Source: XYD12-FULL-36-8 sp964391015
GTDB lineage: Bacteria; Bacteroidota; Ignavibacteria; Ignavibacteriales; Ignavibacteriaceae
NCBI GenBank assembly: GCA_964391015.1
Contig: CAYMKU010000017.1
Span: 1-64,000, forward strand
Length of the DNA: 64,000 nt
Direction: 5' to 3'
The position numbers and the translations under genes are program-made. A model generated the notes under the pieces. The model worked only from the letters and a program-made list of their open reading frames with translations, made no database searches and was not told the origin of the DNA. Positions 9,326-17,738 of the stretch are shown here, one piece after another. Numbering within the stretch: the first letter of the stretch is position 1; each line of letters begins with the position of its first letter.

Positions 9326-10362
9326 CAGCTTAGTCGGCTTTTAGCAAATTCCTTAATTGCATTGATAACATCACGATTTTGCTCTTCTGTTCCCAGTGTA
9401 ATCCGCAAATGTGAATTTAAGAGTTCTTCATTCATAAACTTTATTATTAGATTCTTGCTGTTAAGAAATTCCTTTAAATCCTTATAAATCCCCTTTGGAA
9501 TTTTTACTAATATAAAGTTTGCGTCCGATTTGAAAACTTTGAATCCATTAATCTTCCCCAGTTCAGAATAATAAATTTCTTTATCATTCTTCATTTTATC
9601 CGAAATGGTTTTATAGTAATCAGGTGACTCCAAAGCTGCAATCGCAACTTCCTCCGACAAACGATTGAAACCCAAATATCGGTTAGTTAATTGAGATAAT
9701 TTTTGAATGTTCTCTCCGATAAGAGCAAAACCAATTCTCAATCCGGCAAGTGCATAGTATTTAGAGAATGTCCTAATGAGGATAAGGTTCGGATTTTCAC
9801 TTAAAAGCGTTACAATGTGATCGTTAAAACCATCAAATGCGTATGCTTGATCAAAAATTACTATTGATTTTCGAAGCTCGGCTAAAAGATTTTTTAAATC
9901 AGGAAGTGAAATTGAATTCCCAGTAGGATTATTCGGAGAGCTTATCAAAACCGCTTTCGGATTTTCCCTCCTGTAAATATCAAGCAACTTATCAAGGTTA
10001 TAATGAAAACTATCCTCACCTTCATCTAATGGATATTCCACATTCCTACCACCCGCCTCGCTCGCCAGTTCCTTATAATACCACCATGAATAAGATGGTA
10101 TTAATAATTTTTCACCATTATTTAAGTAACATAAAATAGCTTGCTTCAGCAAATCTTCAGCACCATAACCAAGCAAAACTCTGTTTTCGGGTAGATTAAC
10201 TTCTTTGGCTAATCTTTCTGATAAAATACTTTTTATACCGGACGCAAAGGATTTTGTGTAACAGCTTAACTTTGAATAATCCGCTTTCTTTAATACTTCG
10301 TAACAAAGCGGTGCTGGTCCATAATTATTCTCATTTCGATCAAGATATACCTTTTGTATCAT
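9325..10362 (-). CDS. HisC-like class I/II PLP-dependent aminotransferase (or CobD-like decarboxylase)
   Basis: 345 residues with fold-type I PLP features: SSPNNPTGN (141-149), D171 and Y174 in IFDQAYAF, the Schiff-base lysine K201 in RTFSKYYALAGLRIGF, and the substrate-binding arginine in SHLRITLGT near the C-terminus. Length and motifs match histidinol-phosphate aminotransferase and CobD (threonine-phosphate decarboxylase). No his or cob genes are nearby; it leads a cassette with a CDP-alcohol phosphatidyltransferase and a cytidylyltransferase. The inferred role is making or aminating the head-group alcohol phosphate. An AGGAGA site lies upstream of the ATG, and a TAGTTTTG -7 element lies at 10391-10398. 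Confidence 0.85.
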   Translation of the reverse strand: MIQKVYLDRNENNYGPAPLCYEVLKKADYSKLSCYTKSFASGIKSILSERLAKEVNLPENRVLLGYGAEDLLKQAILCYLNNGEKLLIPSYSWWYYKELASEAGGRNVEYPLDEGEDSFHYNLDKLLDIYRRENPKAVLISSPNNPTGNSISLPDLKNLLAELRKSIVIFDQAYAFDGFNDHIVTLLSENPNLILIRTFSKYYALAGLRIGFALIGENIQKLSQLTNRYLGFNRLSEEVAIAALESPDYYKTISDKMKNDKEIYYSELGKINGFKVFKSDANFILVKIPKGIYKDLKEFLNSKNLIIKFMNEELLNSHLRITLGTEEQNRDVINAIKEFAKSRLS

Positions 10363-10390
10363 AATCCGCAGAATCTCCTTTTTGGTAATT

Positions 10391-10398
10391 CAAAACTA
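10391..10398 (-). promoter_or_regulatory. Bacteroidota-type -7 element upstream of the CDP-alcohol cassette
   Basis: The minus strand reads TAGTTTTG, matching TAnnTTTG, 28 bases before the ATG at 10362, with an AGGAGA ribosome-binding site in between. At the -33 position (20-base spacing) the minus strand reads CTG rather than TTG, so only the -7 half is a clean match. Confidence 0.5.
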
Positions 10399-10438
10399 TT
10401 AAATAAATATTTAATATTCAGTGGAATAAGAAATGCAA

Positions 10439-11242
10439 TTAGCTATAGCTAAATATTTTTATAGAATTATAGGCGAGAAAACTTCCGATTAAAATTAATC
10501 CTAAACCTAAAAGTCGAATTGTCCAACTTATTAAACTAATCTTGAGTTTGTTTCTAAATCTGACTATTAGGCGTGCATATAGATTTAACCACACAAGACT
10601 TCCTATAGAAAGACTTCCAGCGTAAATAAAGCTTAATGCAAATGGATTCAATTCATCTTTATGATTATGATTCTTGAATCGCTCTATGATGTGGTCATTA
10701 ATCTTGTGATTGTTATTATTGTGAGAATTGATTTCCTTTAACGTGTCTAAATTTTCCTTCACAATCAAATCAAGACCTCCTGTATTTAAGTTTAATGAGC
10801 TTGCCAAAGAAAAGATCACAAATGTAGACGAAAGCCAGCCGAGGAAAAGCGAGGGATTTGTAATGTTAATTAGAATACCAGTTAAAAATCCACCTCTATT
10901 CGCAATTCTGTCTTTGACTATTTCTTTAAGATTTACATTGGTAATATCAAATTTTGTCCTCATAACTCTAATACCAACTACTACAAGAATAACTGAGCCA
11001 ACAATTAATATATACGGTACGAATGGCTGATAAACTTTATAGAGCGAGACAATCCCAAAAACAATTACTAAAACATAAAAAAATTCAATTACAGAAGAAC
11101 CTATTGCTACCCTTATGCAATAGCGAAGTTTTCCCAAAAGAGCATTTGAGGTAATCAAAATGTTAATAGGACCAGCAACAGGAATTGATAGAATAAATCC
11201 AGCAACAAAACCCATGATTAGAATTGTGATCGCACTTTCCAA
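10439..11242 (-). CDS. LysE-family membrane exporter with a His/Asn-rich loop
   Basis: 267 residues, about six membrane helices. The LysE/RhtB signature is at the N-terminus (GFVAGFILSIPVAGPINILI, about 11-30). These exporters move amino acids or related small molecules out across the inner membrane. Between the third and fourth hydrophobic blocks lies a hydrophilic loop with clustered His and Asn (NSHNNNNHKINDHIIERFKN), a possible metal-binding stretch. The start is TTG at 11242, which keeps the first helix whole; an ATG at 11215 is a shorter alternative that would truncate it. Its relation to the neighbouring lipid-like genes is unclear. Confidence 0.82.
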   Translation of the reverse strand: MESAITILIMGFVAGFILSIPVAGPINILITSNALLGKLRYCIRVAIGSSVIEFFYVLVIVFGIVSLYKVYQPFVPYILIVGSVILVVVGIRVMRTKFDITNVNLKEIVKDRIANRGGFLTGILINITNPSLFLGWLSSTFVIFSLASSLNLNTGGLDLIVKENLDTLKEINSHNNNNHKINDHIIERFKNHNHKDELNPFALSFIYAGSLSIGSLVWLNLYARLIVRFRNKLKISLISWTIRLLGLGLILIGSFLAYNSIKIFSYS

Positions 11243-11311
11243 AAAAATTCTCTATTTATTATAAAAAATACTTCGATTAGTTCTTTTTAGCGAAGCTTAT
11301 TTTTTGACGGG

Positions 11312-12478
11312 CTAAATTACAAAAACTTTTGCAACATCTATTAAGAGCGAAGGGTTATTTATTAGTGCAGTTGTGAATAACTTACCAAGAGTTCTTTTTT
11401 GGTATGATACTTTATTAAATGCGTGAGCAATGTTATTAAATTTTTCATCAGTAAAATTATAAATTCCATTTTTTATTCGATTGTAAACTTCATGTTTTTT
11501 CCCAACCCTTTCGTACCAAGCTTTATCATAGATAAGAATGTGATCCAGTTTATTCATCTTTATTGCTTCACCAGCAATTCTGCCTGCAATGCTTCCGCCA
11601 ATCATGCCGCTTGTAATTCCGCCTCCGCTTAATGGATTAACTTGGTGTGCTGCATCTCCAACAAGCATGATACCTGAAGAGGAAATTTTTTTTAATGTTG
11701 GCGAACAAGGAACTCCACCTGCAATTTTTGTAAGTACGGAAGCATTGGGATAACGTTTCTCCATAAATGAGTTTAAAAAATTTGATGCGGATTTTTTCTT
11801 CCCAATTAATCCACTAACACCCAATCCAATATTTGCAACTTTATCACCTTTGGGGAAAATCCAGAAATAACCGTTGGGCGCAAAATCCTTTCCGAAATAA
11901 AAATAACAAGTATCAGGGTTTACATTAACATTCGATGCGCTGATTTGCACACAGCATTCCATATCCCTGAAGTCACAATGAGTTTCTAAGCCAGCCCATC
12001 TACCTATTCTCGATTCAACACCATCAGCAGCAATTACGATTTTTGATTGGGCTTCTTTCTGTTCACCATTAAATTCATACTTGACACCGACAACTTTATC
12101 ATTCTCAAATAGAAGTCCGTTAACATAAGCGCGCGTTAGAATGTTCGCTCCAGCATCAGAAGCAGTTTTTGCCAAAGCATAATCAAATATTCTCCGCTCT
12201 AAAATATAGCCCATTTCTTGGAACTCAATCATAACTTCAGTTTCATCAGGAGAGTTGAGAGAAAATTTATTAATCTTCGCTGCAATCCATTTTTCGTTCG
12301 GTTCAATGAATTCTTCAATTCCCTTTTTATTAACCGCTTCACCGCAACGGACAGGGTATCCCACATCCCGATCTTTTTCAAGCATTAAAACAGAAACACC
12401 CTGTTCAGCAGCAAAACGTGCTGCCATCGAACCAGCTGGTCCTGCACCAACAACAATTACATCAAATTCATTTTTCAT
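11312..12478 (-). CDS. Geranylgeranyl-reductase-family FAD oxidoreductase
   Basis: 388 residues. The N-terminal FAD motif is DVIVVGAGPAGSMAARFAAE (5-24), followed by the family's PVRCGEAVNKKGIE region and the second FAD contact VGDAAHQVNPLSGGGITSG (about 273-291). The length fits archaeal and bacterial GGR proteins that saturate prenyl chains of lipids, quinones or chlorophyll. A 2[4Fe-4S] ferredoxin is encoded just upstream on the same strand and is a plausible electron donor. In a non-phototroph the likely substrates are menaquinone side chains or other prenyl lipids. The substrate is inference; family membership is clear. Confidence 0.87.
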   Translation of the reverse strand: MKNEFDVIVVGAGPAGSMAARFAAEQGVSVLMLEKDRDVGYPVRCGEAVNKKGIEEFIEPNEKWIAAKINKFSLNSPDETEVMIEFQEMGYILERRIFDYALAKTASDAGANILTRAYVNGLLFENDKVVGVKYEFNGEQKEAQSKIVIAADGVESRIGRWAGLETHCDFRDMECCVQISASNVNVNPDTCYFYFGKDFAPNGYFWIFPKGDKVANIGLGVSGLIGKKKSASNFLNSFMEKRYPNASVLTKIAGGVPCSPTLKKISSSGIMLVGDAAHQVNPLSGGGITSGMIGGSIAGRIAGEAIKMNKLDHILIYDKAWYERVGKKHEVYNRIKNGIYNFTDEKFNNIAHAFNKVSYQKRTLGKLFTTALINNPSLLIDVAKVFVI

Positions 12479-12512
12479 TCTATTTCCTAAATCAATTCAC
12501 GGATAAGTACTT

Positions 12513-12590
12513 GTCATTAAATAGTCACTCATTGTCATTTATCAAAAATTTTTACAACCAATGACTGCGGAGCAAATGACTATAAATGAC
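12513..12590. repeat. Inverted GTCATTTATAGTCATTT-type repeat
   Basis: GTCATTAAATAGTCACTC (from 12513) faces AAATGACTATAAATGAC (12574-12590), whose reverse complement GTCATTTATAGTCATTT matches a second intergenic copy at 23265-23286 (GTCATTTATAGTTATTT). It fills the gap between the flavoprotein and ferredoxin genes. Confidence 0.5.
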
Positions 12591-12627
12591 ACTAAAAATT
12601 CGATCAAATTACTCTAAAACATCTCTA

Positions 12628-12849
12628 TTACTCAAGTACGCCTTCCTTATTAAATCTTATTACCTCTATCGGGCAGCTCCAAACACACTTCGAACAATTT
12701 GTACATCTTTCATCTATTATTCTGATTTCTGCTTCCTTCAAATCAATTGCATCTTCAGGACATACCCCTACGCAACAGCCGCAAAAGTCGCACTTGTTGG
12801 GAAGTATTTCGATCATCAATATTCCGTTTTTAGCTTGGCGAAAAGACAT
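12628..12849 (-). CDS. 2[4Fe-4S] ferredoxin
   Basis: 73 residues with two complete cluster motifs: CDFCGCCVGVCPEDAI (about 22-37) and CTNCSKCVWSCPIEVI (about 49-64), each CxxCxxCxxxCP. It is a small cytoplasmic electron carrier. Its ATG follows the dnaG stop codon directly (TAAATG at 12852/12849), so it is in the dnaG transcript, and the geranylgeranyl-reductase-like gene comes next after about 150 bases. The arrangement suggests the ferredoxin feeds electrons to that reductase; this is an inference from position. Compact and complete, with no extra domains. Confidence 0.93.
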   Translation of the reverse strand: MSFRQAKNGILMIEILPNKCDFCGCCVGVCPEDAIDLKEAEIRIIDERCTNCSKCVWSCPIEVIRFNKEGVLE

Positions 12850-14721
12850 TTATGATCCCTTCTCATCCTTTATCATTTTCTTTTCTTTTTCCAACTCTAA
12901 ATTTTCTTTCATTATACTTATTTTTTCGTTTTCATCTTCTGTTGTCTCTATTCTCTCATGATTGCTTGCAATTTGTTCTTCAATCTTTGCAACCTTAAAA
13001 TTTTTTACTGTATCTAAAGCAAATCTATAAAATAGTTTGTCATCTTCGAACTCAGGATTTAACACATCCCAGGTTTTACTAATGGAATATTTATCAAATG
13101 TAATTTCCATGAGATAAGCTTGCTGCTCTTCATCTTTAATTTTTGCAATAAGAGTACTTGCCGATAAATCCTCTTGATTTTGGTATGCTTCAAAAACCTC
13201 ATTAACAAGTTCGTGATGAAATTGATAATTAAAATTTTCTGGTTTAAAATGTGCAAAGATAAGCTCAGCTATTTCTTTATTTCCTTCGTAGAGAAGTTTT
13301 ACCAATTCTTTTTCAAGCACATAGTTCATTCCTGGCTTGGTCTCTAAAGTTACAAAGTGCCATTTGGACTTTTCTTTATTTGGTCTTCCATCTTTAATAA
13401 GTCGTCTTGACAAATCTTGTTTTATCATTCCTTTAAGAATTTTTTCAAGCTCTGTCTCTAAAATTTTTTCACGTAAATTAAATCTTTTTGCAATATTTTT
13501 TAAAAGTAAATTTCTCTTCAACTCATCTTCTATTAATGCCAATAACCTAACCAATTCACGAATTGCTTCTGCTGTTTTTTTGTGATCTTCAAAATACCCC
13601 TGAGCTTCATAGTATGCAGTTTGATACTCTAAAAAATTCTGTGCCTTGCGAATTAATTCATCAAAGTCTTCCTTACCAAACTTGTTGATATAAGAATCAG
13701 GATCTTCGTCTGAGGGAAGCGTTGCTATTTTTATTTCCATATCTTGTCTTAAGAGCAATTCTATACTTCTCATTGATGCTTTTATTCCTGCAGTATCGGC
13801 ATCGAACAACAGCACTACATTCTTAGCATATCTTGATAAAAGCTGAACTTGATCCTCTGTCAAAGCAGTTCCAGAAACGGCAACTACATTTTTTATTCCG
13901 TTTTGATATAGCGAAATCAAATCCATATATCCTTCAACAAGAATCGCTTTATCTAGTTTTCTTATTTCATCTTTTGCAAAGGATAAACCATATAGAATTC
14001 GTCCTTTGACATATATCAGAGATTCAGGAGAATTTAAATATTTAGCCACTCCTTCTTTATTCTTAATAATTCTTCCTGCAAAAGCAACCACTCTCCCGTT
14101 AGCAGAAAAGATCGGGAAAATAATTCTATCCGAAAACTTGTCGAACAAACGATAATCTTTCTGCTGCCCAATTAATCCTAACTGAACTGCTCGTTCCAAA
14201 TCGATTTTTTGAGATTTTGCAAACTCAACAAAATTTTCCCATCCATTTAGAGCATAGCCCAACCCAAATGAGCGCATAGTCTGCGGCTTAATCTTTCTCT
14301 CTTGAAAATACTTGCGCGCAATTTCTCCTTCAGGCGAGTTAAGCAAATTATCAGAGAAATGTCTTGCTGCTTGAATGTTTATCTCATATAAAATTTCCTG
14401 TTCATTGTCTTTATCGGAAGTATCTTCGTCATATTCAAGATTGATCCCAACTCTAGCGGCTATTTCTTGAACAGCTTCAATGAAAGATATTTTTTCATAC
14501 TCCATCAAAAATTTAAAAACATTCCCACCCGAATGACATCCGAAACAATGAAAAATTTGCTTGTCTTCACTAACCGTGAAAGATGGTGTTTTTTCAGTGT
14601 GAAATGGACAAAGCCCAATGAAGTTTTTTCCTCGTTTTCTTAACTGTACAAACTCCGAAACAACTTCAACAATGTCTGCAGCCGATCTTATTTCTTCTAT
14701 TTTACTTTCGGGTATTCGCAT
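12850..14721 (-). CDS. dnaG: DNA primase
   Basis: 623 residues. The N-terminal CHC2 zinc-binding domain (FIGLCPFHTEKTPSF...IFHCFGCHSGG, about 34-66) is followed by the primase core and TOPRIM domain (AILVEGYMDLISLYQNG and VLLFDADTAGIKA, about 258-312), then a helical C-terminal helicase-binding region. It makes RNA primers at the replication fork. The length is normal. It heads the minus-strand run with the ferredoxin gene. The usual partner rpoD is not adjacent here. Confidence 0.95.
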   Translation of the reverse strand: MRIPESKIEEIRSAADIVEVVSEFVQLRKRGKNFIGLCPFHTEKTPSFTVSEDKQIFHCFGCHSGGNVFKFLMEYEKISFIEAVQEIAARVGINLEYDEDTSDKDNEQEILYEINIQAARHFSDNLLNSPEGEIARKYFQERKIKPQTMRSFGLGYALNGWENFVEFAKSQKIDLERAVQLGLIGQQKDYRLFDKFSDRIIFPIFSANGRVVAFAGRIIKNKEGVAKYLNSPESLIYVKGRILYGLSFAKDEIRKLDKAILVEGYMDLISLYQNGIKNVVAVSGTALTEDQVQLLSRYAKNVVLLFDADTAGIKASMRSIELLLRQDMEIKIATLPSDEDPDSYINKFGKEDFDELIRKAQNFLEYQTAYYEAQGYFEDHKKTAEAIRELVRLLALIEDELKRNLLLKNIAKRFNLREKILETELEKILKGMIKQDLSRRLIKDGRPNKEKSKWHFVTLETKPGMNYVLEKELVKLLYEGNKEIAELIFAHFKPENFNYQFHHELVNEVFEAYQNQEDLSASTLIAKIKDEEQQAYLMEITFDKYSISKTWDVLNPEFEDDKLFYRFALDTVKNFKVAKIEEQIASNHERIETTEDENEKISIMKENLELEKEKKMIKDEKGS

Positions 14722-14914
14722 TCTATTTTACTGTAACTTTAGTTATGACAGAACTATTTTATTATTAAAAATACTCATTTTTTCTTCGAAGTATAACGAC
14801 AATTTTCTTTTTCATCAAAGCATGGTGTGATGTATTCACCATTAGAAAAAACTGATAATAATTATCCAAAAAGTTTGTTTTATATTAACTACTGTAAAAT
14901 TAGAAAGTTATTAA

Positions 14915-15472
14915 ATGAACAAATCTGTTTATCTAACATTACTGCTGATAATTACTTTAATAGTCATCCTTTATCTTTTTCGGTCAGAATTTTTTAGAAT
15001 TACCCCCAGTACAGATCTTGTTAACCTTTCGAAACGTGAATTAAGAAATATTGGAATTAAAGCAATAAAAAAAGGTGATGAACCCATTTCTTCAATCGTG
15101 CTGTATAACTATACGATTATCGGCAGAGGATATAACACGCTGCAATCAGACACAAATATTGTTGGATATGCTACCATCAATGCACTTAATGACGCACTAA
15201 AAAATTTGGGCTGGGTTCAGTTCAATAGCTTGGATAAAAACTCATTAATTGTAATGACAACAACCGAACCATGCCAAATCTGTAAAGCAGTGTTGCAAGA
15301 ATATGGCATTAAGCGAGTGGAATTTATGAATAAACGACCGCTTAATTATTGGCTGAAAACTTATCTGGACGATATCGCTTTTGAATTCAGGAAACGTCAA
15401 TTATTTCCAAATGATTTACAAGATTCTCTTTCCTTCTTAAAGTCTAATCACCAACAAATATCTTTGCCGTAA
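14915..15472 (+). CDS. Membrane-anchored cytidine/deoxycytidylate-deaminase-like protein lacking the HAE motif
   Basis: 185 residues. An N-terminal hydrophobic segment (about 7-22) anchors it, with the rest probably outside the inner membrane. The soluble part resembles the CDA/tRNA-adenosine-deaminase fold: IIGRGYNTLQSDTNIVGYAT, then TTEPCQICKAVLQEYGIKRV with the zinc-binding P119-C120-x2-C123 motif. Where catalytic members have His-Ala-Glu, this protein has Tyr85-Ala86-Thr87, so the zinc-ligand histidine and the proton-shuttling glutamate are both absent. It is therefore probably not a deaminase. It stands alone between divergent dnaG and ispG. The fold assignment is moderately confident; the function is unknown. 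Confidence 0.7.
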   Translation: MNKSVYLTLLLIITLIVILYLFRSEFFRITPSTDLVNLSKRELRNIGIKAIKKGDEPISSIVLYNYTIIGRGYNTLQSDTNIVGYATINALNDALKNLGWVQFNSLDKNSLIVMTTTEPCQICKAVLQEYGIKRVEFMNKRPLNYWLKTYLDDIAFEFRKRQLFPNDLQDSLSFLKSNHQQISLP

Positions 15473-15551
15473 ATATTGTTAAGAAGTTCTTAGATTTTAT
15501 GAGTTATTTTTCTGATATAATGTGAAGTATAATTATACATAAATTAAACTG

Positions 15552-17543
15552 ATGCCACACTTCAAAAAATATTGCGACAGCCTAACACAGTACAGCCGGT
15601 ACATAACCCGTGAAGTTTTCGTTGGAGATATTCCACTCGGTGCTGACAATCCAATTCGCATCCAATCAATGACAACAACCAACACAATGGATACAAAAGC
15701 AACTGTAGAACAAACGATAAGAATGGTTGATGCCGGTTGTGAATACGTTAGAATAACTGCTCCCAGTAAATCCGACGCAGAAAATCTCGCTAATATAAAA
15801 AAAGAATTGAGAGCAAGAAGATACAATGTTCCTTTAATTGCCGATATTCATTTTACACCAAATGCCGCAGAAATTGCAGCAAGAATTGTTGAGAAAGTTC
15901 GAGTTAATCCCGGTAATTATGTAGATAAAAAGAAGTTTGAAACAATTGAGTATTCCGATGATGCTTACAATGCAGAAATAGACAGAATCCGGGAAAGATT
16001 TTCCCCGCTTGTAAAAATTTGTAAAAAGTATGGCACAGCAATGCGAATTGGGACAAATCATGGTTCGCTATCCGATAGAATTATGAGCAGGTATGGCGAT
16101 ACACCTTTAGGAATGGTCGAATCAGCACTGGAGTTTGTAAGGATTTGTGAAGAGTTTGATTACCACAACATTGTCCTCTCAATGAAAGCCAGCAACCCGC
16201 AAGTAATGGTTCAAGCTTACCGGTTATTGATAACCCGAATGCAGGCAGAAAGCATGAATTATCCGTTACATCTTGGCGTTACTGAGGCCGGTGGCGGTGA
16301 AGATGGACGAATTAAATCAGCACTTGGTATCGGAACCTTGCTTGAAGATGGAATTGGAGACACAATCCGTGTTTCGTTAACTGAAGATCCGGAATATGAA
16401 ATACCAGTTGCTATCTCTTTGGTTAATAGATATAAAAATAGAATCCCGCACACAGAAATCGAAACTATAAATGAAACTCCATATGATCCGCTGAATTATT
16501 CACGCCGACAAACATTTGAAGTATTAGGGATTGGAGGCACAAATGTTCCCAGAGTGACTGCTGACTTTTCAAAGAACGAAATTAAGCATCACAAAGATTT
16601 GTCCGATATTGGCTATTTGTACGACCCTATTTCAGATAAATGGAACATGACGGATCAAGCCGCTGACTTGATTTATTTAGGAAAGCGAACCACTCCTTTT
16701 CATTTGCCCTTGGGATTGAAAATAATCAATGACTATGAACAATGGCTAAAACTAAGTAAAAGTGAAAAATCATTTCCACTTCTAAGCGCAGAAGAATATC
16801 TCTTAGATGATCAAAGATCTGCTTATTTAAATTTTGTTCAGCTTAACATTGATTCACTCACTAGCAAGTTTTTAATCAAGTGTAAAAATGATCTGACAGC
16901 TGTAATTATTTTGACCACCTCAAGTCAACATGGAATGGCAGAACAACGAAGGGCTTTCATGAAGCTTATTGAGAATGGGGTTAAAAATCCGGTAATAATA
17001 AAAAGGAATTATGATAATTTAACAATTGATGAACTGAGATTATTCTCTTCTATAGATTTGGGGGGACTTTTAATTGATGGTTTTGGAGATGGTGTTTGGC
17101 TTAACACAGCAAATATTCATGAAATAGTTGAACAAAAAAACGTTTATGTTAAAAATTTTGCAAAAGTTAAGGAATCCATAGAATCTCTTATAAACAAAAC
17201 TTTGTTCGGGATTCTTCAGGCTGCAAGAGTTAGAATATCGAAAACTGAGTACATCGCTTGCCCGTCATGTGGAAGAACTTTGTTCGACCTTCAAGAAACG
17301 ACTGATATGATAAGAAGGCGAACTGAACATCTAAAAGGTGTAAAAATTGCCATAATGGGGTGTATAGTTAACGGTCCTGGCGAAATGGCAGATGCCGATT
17401 ATGGGTACGTCGGCTCCGGTGTGGACAGAATTACGCTTTACCGAGGGAAAGAAATTGTCCGCCGAAATATTCCTACTGAAAATGCAGTCGATTCTTTAAT
17501 CGATATTATTAAAGAAGACAATAATTGGGTTGAGCCCAAATAA
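15552..17543 (+). CDS. ispG: 4-hydroxy-3-methylbut-2-enyl-diphosphate synthase (long form)
   Basis: 663 residues. It converts MEcPP to HMBPP in the MEP isoprenoid pathway. The N-terminal TIM barrel begins about residue 20 (PIRIQSMTTTNTMDTKATV) and the C-terminal [4Fe-4S] domain carries C570, C573 and C604 (ACPSCGRTLFDLQE; GCIVNGPGE with E611). About 270 extra residues separate the two, the A* domain of plant, Chlamydia and Bacteroidota enzymes; proteobacterial IspG is near 370 residues. Dxr and IspH of the same pathway are encoded elsewhere in this window. The ATG at 15552 has no clear Shine-Dalgarno. Confidence 0.95.
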   Translation: MPHFKKYCDSLTQYSRYITREVFVGDIPLGADNPIRIQSMTTTNTMDTKATVEQTIRMVDAGCEYVRITAPSKSDAENLANIKKELRARRYNVPLIADIHFTPNAAEIAARIVEKVRVNPGNYVDKKKFETIEYSDDAYNAEIDRIRERFSPLVKICKKYGTAMRIGTNHGSLSDRIMSRYGDTPLGMVESALEFVRICEEFDYHNIVLSMKASNPQVMVQAYRLLITRMQAESMNYPLHLGVTEAGGGEDGRIKSALGIGTLLEDGIGDTIRVSLTEDPEYEIPVAISLVNRYKNRIPHTEIETINETPYDPLNYSRRQTFEVLGIGGTNVPRVTADFSKNEIKHHKDLSDIGYLYDPISDKWNMTDQAADLIYLGKRTTPFHLPLGLKIINDYEQWLKLSKSEKSFPLLSAEEYLLDDQRSAYLNFVQLNIDSLTSKFLIKCKNDLTAVIILTTSSQHGMAEQRRAFMKLIENGVKNPVIIKRNYDNLTIDELRLFSSIDLGGLLIDGFGDGVWLNTANIHEIVEQKNVYVKNFAKVKESIESLINKTLFGILQAARVRISKTEYIACPSCGRTLFDLQETTDMIRRRTEHLKGVKIAIMGCIVNGPGEMADADYGYVGSGVDRITLYRGKEIVRRNIPTENAVDSLIDIIKEDNNWVEPK

Positions 17544-17576
17544 GCAAAAACAGTAAAATTTTTAGGGCTCAAAAAA

Positions 17577-17607
17577 TTGAAAATTAAGGGATTAAAGTTT
17601 ATATTTG
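17577..17607 (+). promoter_or_regulatory. Complete Bacteroidota-type promoter (-33 TTG, -7 TATATTTG)
   Basis: TTG at 17577-17579, 20 bases, then TATATTTG at 17600-17607, matching the TTG-N19/20-TAnnTTTG consensus of Bacteroidota primary sigma factors. The predicted start near 17611 would give a very short leader before the small ORF at 17620. It is the only site in the window where I find both halves with correct spacing. Confidence 0.6.
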
Positions 17608-17619
17608 TTAAAATTAAAT

Positions 17620-17721
17620 ATGATGATTGTCGCTTACAAGAAAAAGTTTCTTAGATCTTTGCCTGCAGATAATGTAGCATCACAAATAAAAAGGATTTTC
17701 GAAAATGCACTTCAAAATTAG
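17620..17721 (+). CDS. 33-residue small ORF ending inside a terminator hairpin (leader peptide or RelE-like remnant)
   Basis: An ATG at 17620 (second ATG at 17623) opens 33 codons: it begins MMIVAYKKKFLRSLPAD, continues NVASQIKRIFENALQN and stops TAG at 17719-17721. It is preceded by a matching promoter and an A-rich leader, and its stop codon lies at the loop/3'-arm boundary of the hairpin at 17702-17732. The YKKKFLRSLP pattern resembles the start of RelE/ParE-type toxins, so it could be a truncated remnant. Alternatively the position of the stop suits a leader peptide whose translation controls read-through into nif3. No homology search was possible; coding status is inferred. Confidence 0.45.
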   Translation: MMIVAYKKKFLRSLPADNVASQIKRIFENALQN

Positions 17722-17737
17722 AAGTGCATTTTTTTTG
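17702..17737 (+). terminator. Rho-independent terminator directly before nif3
   Basis: AAAATGCACTTC (17702-17713), loop AAAATTA, GAAGTGCATTTT (17721-17732), then four more T: a perfect 12-bp stem with a T tract. The nif3 ATG starts at 17739, two bases after the T run, and the small ORF stop codon lies at the loop, so termination and translation would compete here. Confidence 0.8.
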
Positions 17738-17738
17738 T

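Noticed and set aside
17724..17738. Upstream GTG start for nif3
   Set aside because: It lies in the 3' arm of the terminator stem; the family's normal N-terminus begins at ATG 17739.
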